This document shows positions 54,930 to 63,337 of a DNA stretch of 64,000 nt, piece by piece. The notes under the pieces were generated by a model. It was not told where the DNA came from. It saw only the letters and a program-made list of their open reading frames with translations, and ran no database searches. The position numbers and the translations under genes are program-made. Location of the stretch: the NCBI GenBank assembly GCA_963822435.1, contig CAWGHN010000003.1, positions 186,001 to 250,000 of the forward strand, in the 5' to 3' direction. Each line of letters opens with the position of its first letter. The stretch's first letter is position 1. The stretch comes from JAUYQR01 sp963822435. GTDB lineage: Bacteria > Pseudomonadota > Alphaproteobacteria > Rhodobacterales > Rhodobacteraceae.

Positions 54930-55700
54930 TCAGGCGAAGATCACCTGGCGCACGAGGTTCAACCCGGTGACGATCAGCAACCCTTGGGTCCAGCGCCGGA
55001 AGCGCACCTGATCAAGCCTGTCTTGCACCGCGTAGCCGACCTTCAGCCCGATCAATGCCGGGATCGACAGCGCCGCCGAGAAGGCGAGCGAGGGGCCGTT
55101 CGCGACCCCTGTGCCAAGGTGCGCGGCCAGAAGGGCCACCGCGCCGATCAGGAACACCACGCCTTGCGCGCGGATCGCCTCGATCTTCGTGGCACCGGTG
55201 GAGAGAAGGTAGATCAGCAAGGGCGGCCCCCAGATGCCGGACACGCCGCCGTAAAGCCCGCCGATCACGCCCAGACCCCATTCGGCGCGGGTCTGGTGAT
55301 GCAGGCGGATCGCAAGGCTGAAGCCCGCCAGTTGCAGCGCCGCAAAGATGGTGATCGGCAGGCCGAGCAGCAGCAGGAACGCATCGCGTGGGATCAGGGC
55401 CGCGAAGGGGGCCGAGACGGCGATGAAGACCACCGTACCGATCAGAAAGCGGCGATAGGTGAAGGCGGTGTCCCTGGCGGCAGGAACACCCTGCCGGAAG
55501 GCCTGCGACAGGTTGGTGAAAAGCGTGGGCAGGATCAGCCCGGCCAGCGCAACGTCGGGCGGCAGGAAGGACGAGAACGCCGAAATCATGATCATTGGCA
55601 TGGCAAAACCGACCGCACCCTTCACAAAGCCCGCAAATCCGGCCACCGCCAGCGCCGTCAGAAAGGCAGAGGCCGAAAGACCAGCCATCAGAACATCCAT
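54930..55700 (-). CDS. TauE/SafE-family permease
   Basis: A 256-residue protein from the ATG at 55700 with about eight transmembrane helices and the family's repeated small-residue motifs (GFVKGAVGFAMPM near the N-terminus and GGLYGGVSGIWGPPLLIYLL in the second half). Members export sulfite, sulfonates or organic anions; the substrate here is unknown. It is convergent with pckA and divergent from mcd. The same frame stays open far upstream through mcd, but only this part looks like a protein. Confidence 0.85.
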   Translation of the reverse strand: MDVLMAGLSASAFLTALAVAGFAGFVKGAVGFAMPMIMISAFSSFLPPDVALAGLILPTLFTNLSQAFRQGVPAARDTAFTYRRFLIGTVVFIAVSAPFAALIPRDAFLLLLGLPITIFAALQLAGFSLAIRLHHQTRAEWGLGVIGGLYGGVSGIWGPPLLIYLLSTGATKIEAIRAQGVVFLIGAVALLAAHLGTGVANGPSLAFSAALSIPALIGLKVGYAVQDRLDQVRFRRWTQGLLIVTGLNLVRQVIFA

Positions 55701-55889
55701 CGCGTCATCCGTCTTGGGTGCGACCTTTGTGACGGATGCCGTGGCGGAGCGGAAGGTGGCGGGGCGACAAATTCCTCTGCGACACTTTAATGCGTGACAG
55801 AGATTTTTCACGAAACGATATTGCTCTGCGGATGCGAAGGCACTAGGTCTTTGCAGGTGCAGAATCCCGTAGATGACCGGAGCGCAAAG

Positions 55890-57554
55890 ATGCCGCATGA
55901 TGGCCAGACCATGACCCAATCCGCCACCCTGACCGACCTTCTGGCCCTGACCGCCACCGCGCTGCCCGAGGTGGAGGCGCTGCTGGTATCGGCGCGTGAA
56001 TTCGTCCGGGGCGAGGTGACGGTAGCGGGCAAGGTGTCGCCCGCCTTGATGGAGGAGCATCAGGGCGCGGCGCACGCGATGGCGTGGCTTGCGACCTATG
56101 TCGAGGCGCTGCGCCAGATGCAGGCCTGGGCCGGGCGGATCGAGGCCGAGGGCAAGTTCGGGCCGATGGAGCGGCTGATCCTGCAGATCGGGTTTGGGGA
56201 ATACCTGAACCAGATCGCGGGCGGCATCCCGATGAGTCAGGGCGAGATTGCGCGGCTGGCCGACATGGGCGTGACGTGGCAACCGGGCGAGGCGGCGCGG
56301 GCCTTGATGGCGGGTGGCAACACCAATGCGGCGCGGCTGGAGCTGGTGGCGCTGATGCGCGACAACCACGGGCGCGCGACGTTTGGCGTGACCGGGCTGG
56401 ACGATGAGCTGGAAATGATCCGCGACCAGTTCCGCCGCTTTGCCGATGACGAGGTGATCCCCCGTGCGCAGGGCTGGCATCTGCGCGACGAACTGATCCC
56501 GATGGAGGTGATCGACAAGCTGGCCGGGATGGGCGTCTTTGGCCTGACGATCCCGGAGGCTTATGGCGGGTTCGGGCTGTCGAAAGCGTCGATGGTGGTG
56601 GTGAGCGAGGAGTTGTCGCGCGGGTATATCGGCGTGGGCAGTCTTGGCACACGGACCGAGATTGCGGCGGAGTTGATCCTGTGCGGCGGGACGGAGGCGC
56701 AGAAGGAACAGTGGCTGCCGAAGCTGGCGAGCGGGGAGATACTGCCGACGGCGGTGTTCACCGAGCCGAACACCGGGTCTGACCTTGGGTCTTTGCGGAC
56801 ACGGGCGGCGAAGGTGGGTGGCGACTGGCAGATCACCGGCAACAAGACATGGATCACCCATGCCGCGCGCACCCATGTGATGACGGTGCTGGCACGGTCG
56901 GTTCCTGGCACCTCGGATTACCGGGGGCTGAGCATGTTTCTGGCGGAAAAGACGCCGGGGACGGATGAAACCCCGTTCGTCGATCAGGGCCTGTCGGGCG
57001 GCGAGATCGAGGTTCTGGGCTACCGGGGGATGAAGGAATACACCGTCAACTTCGACAGCTTTGCGGTGAAGGGCGAGAACCTTCTGGGCGGGGTGGAAGG
57101 TCAGGGCTTCAAGCAACTGATGCAGACCTTCGAAAGCGCCCGTATCCAGACCGCCGCGCGCGCGGTGGGCGTGGCGCAATCGGCGCTGGAGACGGGGATG
57201 CAATATGCGACCGACCGTCAGCAGTTCGGCAAGCCGCTGATCGCGTTTCCGCGCGTGGCGGGGAAGCTGGCGATGATGGCGGTGGAGATCATGGTGGCCC
57301 GGCAGCTGACCTATTTCAGCGCCTGGCAGAAGGACCATGACAAACGCTGCGATCTTGAGGCCGGGATGGCGAAATTGCTGGGCGCGCGGGTGGCCTGGGC
57401 TGCGGCGGACAATGCCTTGCAGATCCACGGCGGCAACGGATTTGCGCTGGAATACCGGATCAGCCGCATCCTGTGTGACGCGCGCATCCTGAACATCTTT
57501 GAGGGTGCCGCCGAAATTCAGGCGCAGGTCATTGCGCGGCGTCTGCTGGACTGA
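55890..57554 (+). CDS. mcd: (2S)-methylsuccinyl-CoA dehydrogenase
   Basis: A 554-residue acyl-CoA dehydrogenase with an N-terminal extension of about 150 residues before the catalytic fold, the feature that sets Mcd apart from ordinary 380-residue members. Core segments are FTEPNTGSDLGSLRT, QITGNKTWITHA, and LQIHGGNGFALEYRISR followed by NIFEGAAEIQ. It oxidises methylsuccinyl-CoA to mesaconyl-CoA in the ethylmalonyl-CoA pathway, passing electrons to EtfAB. The ATG at 55890 has GGAG eight bases upstream and gives the start MPHDGQTMTQSATL. The pathway's crotonyl-CoA carboxylase and mutase are not in this window. Confidence 0.82.
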   Translation: MPHDGQTMTQSATLTDLLALTATALPEVEALLVSAREFVRGEVTVAGKVSPALMEEHQGAAHAMAWLATYVEALRQMQAWAGRIEAEGKFGPMERLILQIGFGEYLNQIAGGIPMSQGEIARLADMGVTWQPGEAARALMAGGNTNAARLELVALMRDNHGRATFGVTGLDDELEMIRDQFRRFADDEVIPRAQGWHLRDELIPMEVIDKLAGMGVFGLTIPEAYGGFGLSKASMVVVSEELSRGYIGVGSLGTRTEIAAELILCGGTEAQKEQWLPKLASGEILPTAVFTEPNTGSDLGSLRTRAAKVGGDWQITGNKTWITHAARTHVMTVLARSVPGTSDYRGLSMFLAEKTPGTDETPFVDQGLSGGEIEVLGYRGMKEYTVNFDSFAVKGENLLGGVEGQGFKQLMQTFESARIQTAARAVGVAQSALETGMQYATDRQQFGKPLIAFPRVAGKLAMMAVEIMVARQLTYFSAWQKDHDKRCDLEAGMAKLLGARVAWAAADNALQIHGGNGFALEYRISRILCDARILNIFEGAAEIQAQVIARRLLD

Positions 57555-57620
57555 ACTTTGCTTGATTTGCGGTCGGGTGCGGCAGAGACTTGACGGCATA
57601 AGGGTTTGTCGAGGCTGGCT

Positions 57621-58634
57621 ATGGCGGAACTGGTTCTGCTGACCGGCGTGTCCGGGTTCATTGCGAAACATGTGGCGCTGCGGCTGTTGAACGCAGGCCA
57701 TGACGTGCGGGGCACGCTGCGGCGGCTGGACCGGGCGGATGAGGTGCGCACCGCCCTCGCGCCGCACCTTGGCGACCGTGCCGGCGCCTTGAGTTTCGTG
57801 CAGGCCGATCTGGAGGCCGATGCCGGCTGGACCGAGGCGATGGCGGGCGTGACGGCGGTGATCCACACCGCATCGCCCTTTCCGATTGCCCAACCCAAGG
57901 ACGCGAACCTGCTGATCCGCCCTGCGGTGGAAGGCACCCGCCGGGTGCTGAAGGCGGCACATGCGGCTGGTATAAAGCGGGTGGTGATGACCTCGTCCAC
58001 CGTGGCGGTGATCAACGATAGCAAGCCGAACACCTTGCAGGACGAGGCCGACTGGTGCGACGTGACCCTGCCCGAGACGACGGCCTATGCCAAGTCAAAG
58101 ACCCTCGCCGAGCGGTCAGCTTGGGAATACGCGCGGGCGAGCGGACTTGCGCTGACCACGATCAACCCCGGTCTGGTGCTGGGCCCGCCCTTGGACGAAC
58201 ATTATGGCACGTCGCTGCAACTGGTGGAGCGGATCCTGAAGGGCCGCGACCCGATGCTGCCCGCGATCGGGTTTCCGATCGTCGATGTGCGCGACGTGGC
58301 CGAGATGCACCTGCGCGCGCTGCAACGGTCAGCCACCGAGGGCAGGCGCTATATTGCGGCCTCTGGCACGCTGGCGATGGTCGACATGGGGCTTGTGCTG
58401 AAGGCGGCCTATCCGGTGCGCAGGATTCCGACGCGGGTGGCGCCGACCGTGGTGTTGCGCGTGTTGGCACTGGTTGATCCAGGCGTGCGGACCATCCTGC
58501 CGAAGCTTGGCCATCTGGACCGCGTGTCGAACGCCCGCGCGGTGCAGGAAATGGGCATGGAATTCGTCGCCCCGAAAGCCGCCCTTCTGGCCAGCGCAGA
58601 CTGGCTGGTCAAGCATGGGCGGGTGTGGGCCTAA
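57621..58634 (+). CDS. NAD(P)-dependent epimerase/reductase (dihydroflavonol-4-reductase-like)
   Basis: A 337-residue extended SDR: the Rossmann motif TGVSGFIAKHVA at about 8-19, HTASPFP, SSTVAV, and Tyr156/Lys160 in YAKSK, then INPGLVLGPPLD, typical of aldehyde/ketone reductases in the dihydroflavonol-4-reductase group. The bacterial substrate is unknown. GAGG lies six bases before the ATG at 57621. It follows mcd after 66 bases on the same strand and its stop codon overlaps that of the convergent MFS gene. Confidence 0.85.
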   Translation: MAELVLLTGVSGFIAKHVALRLLNAGHDVRGTLRRLDRADEVRTALAPHLGDRAGALSFVQADLEADAGWTEAMAGVTAVIHTASPFPIAQPKDANLLIRPAVEGTRRVLKAAHAAGIKRVVMTSSTVAVINDSKPNTLQDEADWCDVTLPETTAYAKSKTLAERSAWEYARASGLALTTINPGLVLGPPLDEHYGTSLQLVERILKGRDPMLPAIGFPIVDVRDVAEMHLRALQRSATEGRRYIAASGTLAMVDMGLVLKAAYPVRRIPTRVAPTVVLRVLALVDPGVRTILPKLGHLDRVSNARAVQEMGMEFVAPKAALLASADWLVKHGRVWA

Positions 58635-59854
58635 GCCTCGGCCCCGCCACGCGACGGCCGCAGGGTGCCAAGCCGGGGGTGCAACTGCCCGGCAACCGCC
58701 CATGACGCCAGAAGCCCCAGTCCAGCGGCCAGAAACACCCCCGGCAGCGGTGCGATCCACAGCACCAGCCACGCCGCACCGGGCGTCACGATGCCTGACA
58801 CGTCGCGAAAGCTGGAATAGACGGCCGACATCTCGGTCCGCTCCGACGGTTTCACCGACATCAGGAACGGCAGCCCGCCGACCACATCCAGCGCCACCAG
58901 AAACAGCGACGCGGCCATCATCATCACGACCGCCGCCCAAGGCAGGAAGGACGACAGCGCCGAGGCACAGAAAAGGGCGCCACAGATCCCGAAGGCCAGC
59001 CGCACCGACCGGCGCACTGACAGGCGGCGCACCACGCGGTTCAGCGCGGGAGCCGCGAAAAGAAGGGCGTTGGTGCAAGACAGGGCGATGCCGCCGACCT
59101 TGTCGCCCAGCCCCGCCTCGATGCAGAAGATCGGCAGGTAGACGACATAGACCCACCAGCCGCAACTGCGCGTCACCGCGAACATCCAGCCCGCGATCAG
59201 CCGGGGCTGGCTGAAGAATCGCCCAAGATAGGCCACCGGATTGACCGCCTGACGCTTGGCGCGGGTGATCTGCTTGCCGTTGCCCAGCCGCAGCACCCAG
59301 AACGACACCAGAAGGATCGCCGCGAACAGCCCCGCCACCAGAAACGGCGCGGGCGCCCAGTAGTGGTAAAGGCTGACCCCCGCCATCGGCCCCAGCGTCC
59401 ATGCGGTGGCGGCATAGGCCATCTGGGTGGATTGGCTGCGGCCAAGGTTGGCGCGGTCGACGTAATCCAGCACATAGGCGTTCAGGCAGACAAAGATCGT
59501 CACCGTCGCCATCGCATTGGCCATCAGCGCCAAAGGCACCGACCAACCCGTGCCGATGGCCCCAAGCGTCATGCCGATCAGATACAGCACCACACCCCCG
59601 GTATAGGCCCAGCGCCGCGGGATCAGCCGCGTGGCCCATGGCACCATCAGGCCCCAGAACAGCGCCACGATGCCCGAGATGAAGAACACGATCGAGGTCG
59701 ATTGCGCATCGCCCAGCGCGTCATACACGACCAACGGCATGGTCGAGATCAGCATCCCGCGCACCGCAGCATCAAGACCGGCAAGCAGGGCGAAATTTTC
59801 GATACGGGGCGTCGGGCTGTGCGTCAGCGCGAGGGGCAGGTAGCGGGTGACCAT
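58631..59854 (-). CDS. MFS transporter
   Basis: A 407-residue protein with about twelve transmembrane helices in two halves split near residue 205, where the basic loop NGKQITRAKRQAVNPV lies. The motif between helices 2 and 3 (MVPWATRLIPRRWAYTGG) resembles motif A of major facilitator transporters. The substrate cannot be inferred. It overlaps the end of the epimerase gene by four bases tail to tail. Confidence 0.8.
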   Translation of the reverse strand: MVTRYLPLALTHSPTPRIENFALLAGLDAAVRGMLISTMPLVVYDALGDAQSTSIVFFISGIVALFWGLMVPWATRLIPRRWAYTGGVVLYLIGMTLGAIGTGWSVPLALMANAMATVTIFVCLNAYVLDYVDRANLGRSQSTQMAYAATAWTLGPMAGVSLYHYWAPAPFLVAGLFAAILLVSFWVLRLGNGKQITRAKRQAVNPVAYLGRFFSQPRLIAGWMFAVTRSCGWWVYVVYLPIFCIEAGLGDKVGGIALSCTNALLFAAPALNRVVRRLSVRRSVRLAFGICGALFCASALSSFLPWAAVVMMMAASLFLVALDVVGGLPFLMSVKPSERTEMSAVYSSFRDVSGIVTPGAAWLVLWIAPLPGVFLAAGLGLLASWAVAGQLHPRLGTLRPSRGGAEA

Positions 59855-59917
59855 GATGCCCCATTGGCACGGCGCGCGCGGGTTCCGTCTGTCACGGGTG
59901 CGACACTTTGCGTCGTT

Positions 59918-60637
59918 TCAAGCGGAGCGAGCCAGAAGGTCCATCAGCCGCGACCGCGCCTCGGGCAAGGGGCGGTCTTGCAGCACCACGGCAAGCTCGC
60001 GGGCAAGGAAATGGGTGGTGATCGCCAGCCCGGCGCGCACCGCCGCCGCGTCCATTGCGCCGTCGCCGGCCAGCCCCTGCGGCAGCGGGAGCAGCCGGTC
60101 GGCCCATTCCCCCGCGCCCGCGACAGACACCGCCCTGCCGGAGCGCGGGCTGACATAGGCCAATCCTTCACTGGCCCCGGTGACGGCGCAGCGATTGAGA
60201 TCAAGGCCGAAGCCAAGCTCTTCCAAAAGGCAGATTTCCCAGCGCAGATAAGTGGCAGGCCACCCCTCGCCGTCCAGCGCGTCGAGGAGCGTCATGGTCC
60301 GCGACCACAGAGCCGGATGCGCCTCGCGTTCCGGCAGGGCAGCGCGCAACAACGCACAGACCGAGGTCAGCCCTGCCAGTGCCAGACGGTCCGACAGCAC
60401 GCCGGCGCGGGATTTCAACGGCTCGACCGTGAAGGCACCGATGTGGTCATCTAGCCGCGCCCGCCACGTCACGGCCAGTTGGCTGCCGGGTTGCAGGGTG
60501 GCGGCCATCTTGCGCGACGCACCGCCGCGCACCACGCCGGCGTGCCTGCCATGAGCCTTGGTGAACACCTCGATGATCGCGGCACTTTCGCCATGCGGTC
60601 GCATGACCAAAAGCGCGCCTTCGTCCCGCCATTCCAT
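59918..60637 (-). CDS. recO: DNA repair protein RecO
   Basis: A 239-residue protein from the ATG at 60637 (MEWRDEGALLVMRPHGESAAI), with the N-terminal OB fold and the helical C-terminal half, including FGLDLNRCAVTG. RecO loads RecA on SSB-coated DNA with RecR. The family's zinc cysteines are only partly present. It is commonly near era-rnc in alphaproteobacteria, as here. Confidence 0.9.
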   Translation of the reverse strand: MEWRDEGALLVMRPHGESAAIIEVFTKAHGRHAGVVRGGASRKMAATLQPGSQLAVTWRARLDDHIGAFTVEPLKSRAGVLSDRLALAGLTSVCALLRAALPEREAHPALWSRTMTLLDALDGEGWPATYLRWEICLLEELGFGLDLNRCAVTGASEGLAYVSPRSGRAVSVAGAGEWADRLLPLPQGLAGDGAMDAAAVRAGLAITTHFLARELAVVLQDRPLPEARSRLMDLLARSA

Positions 60638-60713
60638 GCCACACAGTATCACGGGCCGGATGGTCGGCCACAAGGGTGGTTGATCCGCGCCAGACCGGCA
60701 CTATCCTTGCCCG

Positions 60714-61334
60714 ATGCAACGCCGTCACCCCCCGTTTTCACCCGCGGCCCGGCTTTTGGCGCTTGGCGTGTCTGGCGTGGCGCTGGTGGCACTGGTGGCG
60801 CAGTTCCGGGTGTCGCAAGGCTTGCTGGGTGAAGCGCCCGCCCGCCATGTGCTGTGGCTGATGGCGGGATATTTCACCATCCTCACCAACCTTGGTGCAA
60901 GCTTTCTGATGGCCGGCGTCGCGGCGGGGGTGCGCCCCGGCGCGCGCGGGTTTGCCGCCCTTGTGGTGGCCATCGTCATGGTGGGTCTGGTCTACCATCT
61001 GGTGCTGGCCCGGCTTTGGCAGCCGCAGGGATTGGCGTGGTGGGCCGATCAGGGGCTGCACAGCGCGGTGCCGCTGCTGACACTGGGGTGGTGGTTGGCC
61101 TTTGCGCAGGCAGGGCTGACCCGGCGTGACCTGCCGGCGCTGCTGATCTGGCCTGCCGCCTACGCGGCCTATGCGCTGTTGCGCGGCCACCTTACGGGCT
61201 TCTGGCCCTACCCGTTTCTGGATGCAGATGCGCTGGGCTGGCTGCGGGTGGCAGTCAACACCGCCGGGCTGGTGGCCGGCTTCGCGCTGCTTGGCACAGG
61301 TCTGATTGCCCTGTCGCGCCGATCAGTCCGATAG
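60714..61334 (+). CDS. Pr6Pr family membrane protein
   Basis: A 206-residue protein with six predicted transmembrane helices. GYFTILTNLGASFLM and YAAYALLRGHLTGFWPYPFLD are hallmarks of the Pr6Pr family, which has no known function. It is the only plus-strand gene inside the recO-to-lepB stretch and its 3' end overlaps the DUF1491 gene by 12 bases tail to tail. Confidence 0.82.
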   Translation: MQRRHPPFSPAARLLALGVSGVALVALVAQFRVSQGLLGEAPARHVLWLMAGYFTILTNLGASFLMAGVAAGVRPGARGFAALVVAIVMVGLVYHLVLARLWQPQGLAWWADQGLHSAVPLLTLGWWLAFAQAGLTRRDLPALLIWPAAYAAYALLRGHLTGFWPYPFLDADALGWLRVAVNTAGLVAGFALLGTGLIALSRRSVR

Positions 61335-61658
61335 CCCGTCCTCCTCCAGCAGCGTGCGGCCGGCCCGATCTTCCAGCTCGATCAGCCACAGGTCGGGGTC
61401 GCGGGCGCGCTGGCGGGTCAGCATGGCGTCAACCTCGGCCTCCGGGCCTTCGGCCATCAGCATCCAGGCGCGCGCCCCGCTCATCAGGTCTGACCGCCGC
61501 TCGTAGGCGCGGGCCGTGCCGTCAAGACATGCCACCTTCACCACCACCGCACCGGCCTGAGCATCACCCCTGGCGGTGACATAGGCGGGGATGTCGGCCA
61601 GCCGCAGTCGGGTCAGATAGGCCGACACCCAGATTCCCGAGGCCAGACGCGCGCTCAT
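61323..61658 (-). CDS. DUF1491 family protein
   Basis: A 111-residue protein (MSARLASGIWVSAYLTRLRLADIPAYV) with the family's conserved GDAQAGAVVVKV and RDPDLWLIELEDRAGRTLLEE. DUF1491 proteins are nearly restricted to alphaproteobacteria and often lie beside era-rnc; their function is unknown. It follows era by 78 bases on the same strand. Confidence 0.85.
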   Translation of the reverse strand: MSARLASGIWVSAYLTRLRLADIPAYVTARGDAQAGAVVVKVACLDGTARAYERRSDLMSGARAWMLMAEGPEAEVDAMLTRQRARDPDLWLIELEDRAGRTLLEEDGLSD

Positions 61659-61736
61659 GCAAATTGCTCTTTTCCAAAATACTCCCGCCGGAGGCTCCGC
61701 CGCTGCCTCCAGCGCCCCGCTTCAAGGATCGGTGCC

Positions 61737-62654
61737 TCAGGCATCGCCATCCTTGAAATCAAGGCCCATCTCGGAATAGCGCTCGGGCTCGTCCAGCCAG
61801 TTCGGGCGCACCTTCACCTGCAGGAACAGATGCACCGTGCGGCCGAGGAATTCCGAGATTTCCGCCCGCGCGGCCTGTCCGATCGCCTTGATCGTCTCGC
61901 CCTTGTTGCCAAGCACGATGCCCTTGTGGCCGTCGCGCGCGACATACACGATCTGGTCGATGCGGGTGGTGCCGTCGGGCTTGTCTTCCCACTTTTCCGT
62001 CTCGACCGTCAGCTGGTAGGGCAGTTCCTCGTGCAGGCGCAGGGTCAGCTTTTCGCGCGTCATCTCGGCGGCGATCATCCGCATCGGCAGGTCGGCGATC
62101 TGGTCTTCGGGGTAGAACCACGGGCCTTCGGGCACTTCGGCCGCCAGCCATTCGCGCAGGTCGGTGACGCCGTAACCCTTTTCGGCGCTGATCATGAAGG
62201 TCTTCTTGAACGGATAGGCGCCGTTCAACTGTTCGGCCATCGCCAACAGGGTTTCCGCCTTTACCCGGTCGATCTTGTTGATCGCCAGCGCCACCGGCTG
62301 ATCCTGCGGCATCTCGTTGGCCAGCCGGTCGATGATCGCCTGCACGCCTTCGGTCAACCCGCGCGTCGCCTCGACCAACAGCACGATCACATCGGCATCC
62401 GACGCCCCGCCCCAGGCCGCCTTGACCATCGCGCGGTCAAGCCTGCGGCGCGGACGAAAGAGGCCCGGCGTGTCGACGAACACGATCTGCGCCTGACCTT
62501 CCATGCAGACGCCACGGATGCGGGTGCGGGTGGTCTGAACCTTGTGCGTGACGATGGAAATCTTGGCCCCGACCATCCGGTTCATCAGGGTGGACTTGCC
62601 GGCATTCGGCTCGCCGATCAGGGCCACAAAGCCCGCGCGGGTGGTGTCGGTCAT
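61737..62654 (-). CDS. era: GTPase Era
   Basis: A 305-residue protein from the ATG at 62654. It has G1 GEPNAGKST at 14-22, DTPGLFRPRR as G3, NKIDRVK as G4, and a C-terminal KH domain with GHKGIVLGNKGETIKAIGQAAR that binds the 3' end of 16S rRNA. It checks 30S assembly. Its start overlaps the rnc stop by four bases. Confidence 0.96.
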   Translation of the reverse strand: MTDTTRAGFVALIGEPNAGKSTLMNRMVGAKISIVTHKVQTTRTRIRGVCMEGQAQIVFVDTPGLFRPRRRLDRAMVKAAWGGASDADVIVLLVEATRGLTEGVQAIIDRLANEMPQDQPVALAINKIDRVKAETLLAMAEQLNGAYPFKKTFMISAEKGYGVTDLREWLAAEVPEGPWFYPEDQIADLPMRMIAAEMTREKLTLRLHEELPYQLTVETEKWEDKPDGTTRIDQIVYVARDGHKGIVLGNKGETIKAIGQAARAEISEFLGRTVHLFLQVKVRPNWLDEPERYSEMGLDFKDGDA

Positions 62655-63337
62655 GTCTCGTCCTCCAGCCGGGCCAGCAGCGACTTCGCGGCTTGCTGTT
62701 CGGCGATGCGTTTCGATCCGGCTTGCGCCTCGGCGCGGGCGCCGCTTTCCAGGGTCACGGCAACCGTGAACAGGGGTTGATGATCCGGGCCGGTGCGGCC
62801 GGCTTCGGTATAGGTGGGCGGCGGCATGCCACGGGCCTGCGCCCATTCCTGCAGCGCGGTCTTGGCGTCGCGGGCGTCGCTGTCGACCGCGCCGATCCGG
62901 CCACCCCACAGGCGCAAGACCAGCGCCTTTGCCGCCTCGAAACCGCCATCAAGGTAGACCGCGGCGATCACCGCTTCCAGCGCGTCGCCCAGCAGCGCCT
63001 CCTTGCGCCGACCGCCCGACAGCATTTCCGAGCGGCCAAGTTTCAGCACCTCACCGAGACCCAAGGTGCGCGCCACATCGGCGCAGGTTTCCTTGCGCAC
63101 CAGCGCGTTGAAGCGCGGCGCAAGCTGGCCTTCGCTGGCAGCCGGGTCGGCGTCCAGCAACGCCTCGGCCATCACAAGGCCAAGGACGCGGTCGCCAAGG
63201 AATTCGAGCCGCTGGTTGTCGGGCCGGGTCGACGACGAGATCGAGGCGTGCGTCACCGCGCGCAAAAGGTGGTCGGGCGTACGGAACGTGTATCCCAGAC
63301 GGCCCTCGAGGGCCTTGAGATCCGCCGAAAGCCTCAC
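62651..63337 (-). CDS. rnc: Ribonuclease III
   Basis: A 228-residue RNase III with the signature NQRLEFLGDRVLGLV, the second acidic site in GDALEAVIAAVYLDGG and a C-terminal dsRNA-binding domain ending RIAEQQAAKSLLARLED. It cuts rRNA precursors and structured mRNAs, so the intercistronic hairpins in the ribosomal region are possible substrates. It overlaps lepB and era by four bases. Confidence 0.96.
   Translation of the reverse strand: MRLSADLKALEGRLGYTFRTPDHLLRAVTHASISSSTRPDNQRLEFLGDRVLGLVMAEALLDADPAASEGQLAPRFNALVRKETCADVARTLGLGEVLKLGRSEMLSGGRRKEALLGDALEAVIAAVYLDGGFEAAKALVLRLWGGRIGAVDSDARDAKTALQEWAQARGMPPPTYTEAGRTGPDHQPLFTVAVTLESGARAEAQAGSKRIAEQQAAKSLLARLEDET

Noticed and set aside
54930..57962. 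A 1010-codon minus-strand frame joining the TauE/SafE permease to a long upstream part
   Set aside because: Only the last 256 codons have transmembrane helices and a family match; the upstream part is antisense to mcd and looks like shadow translation.
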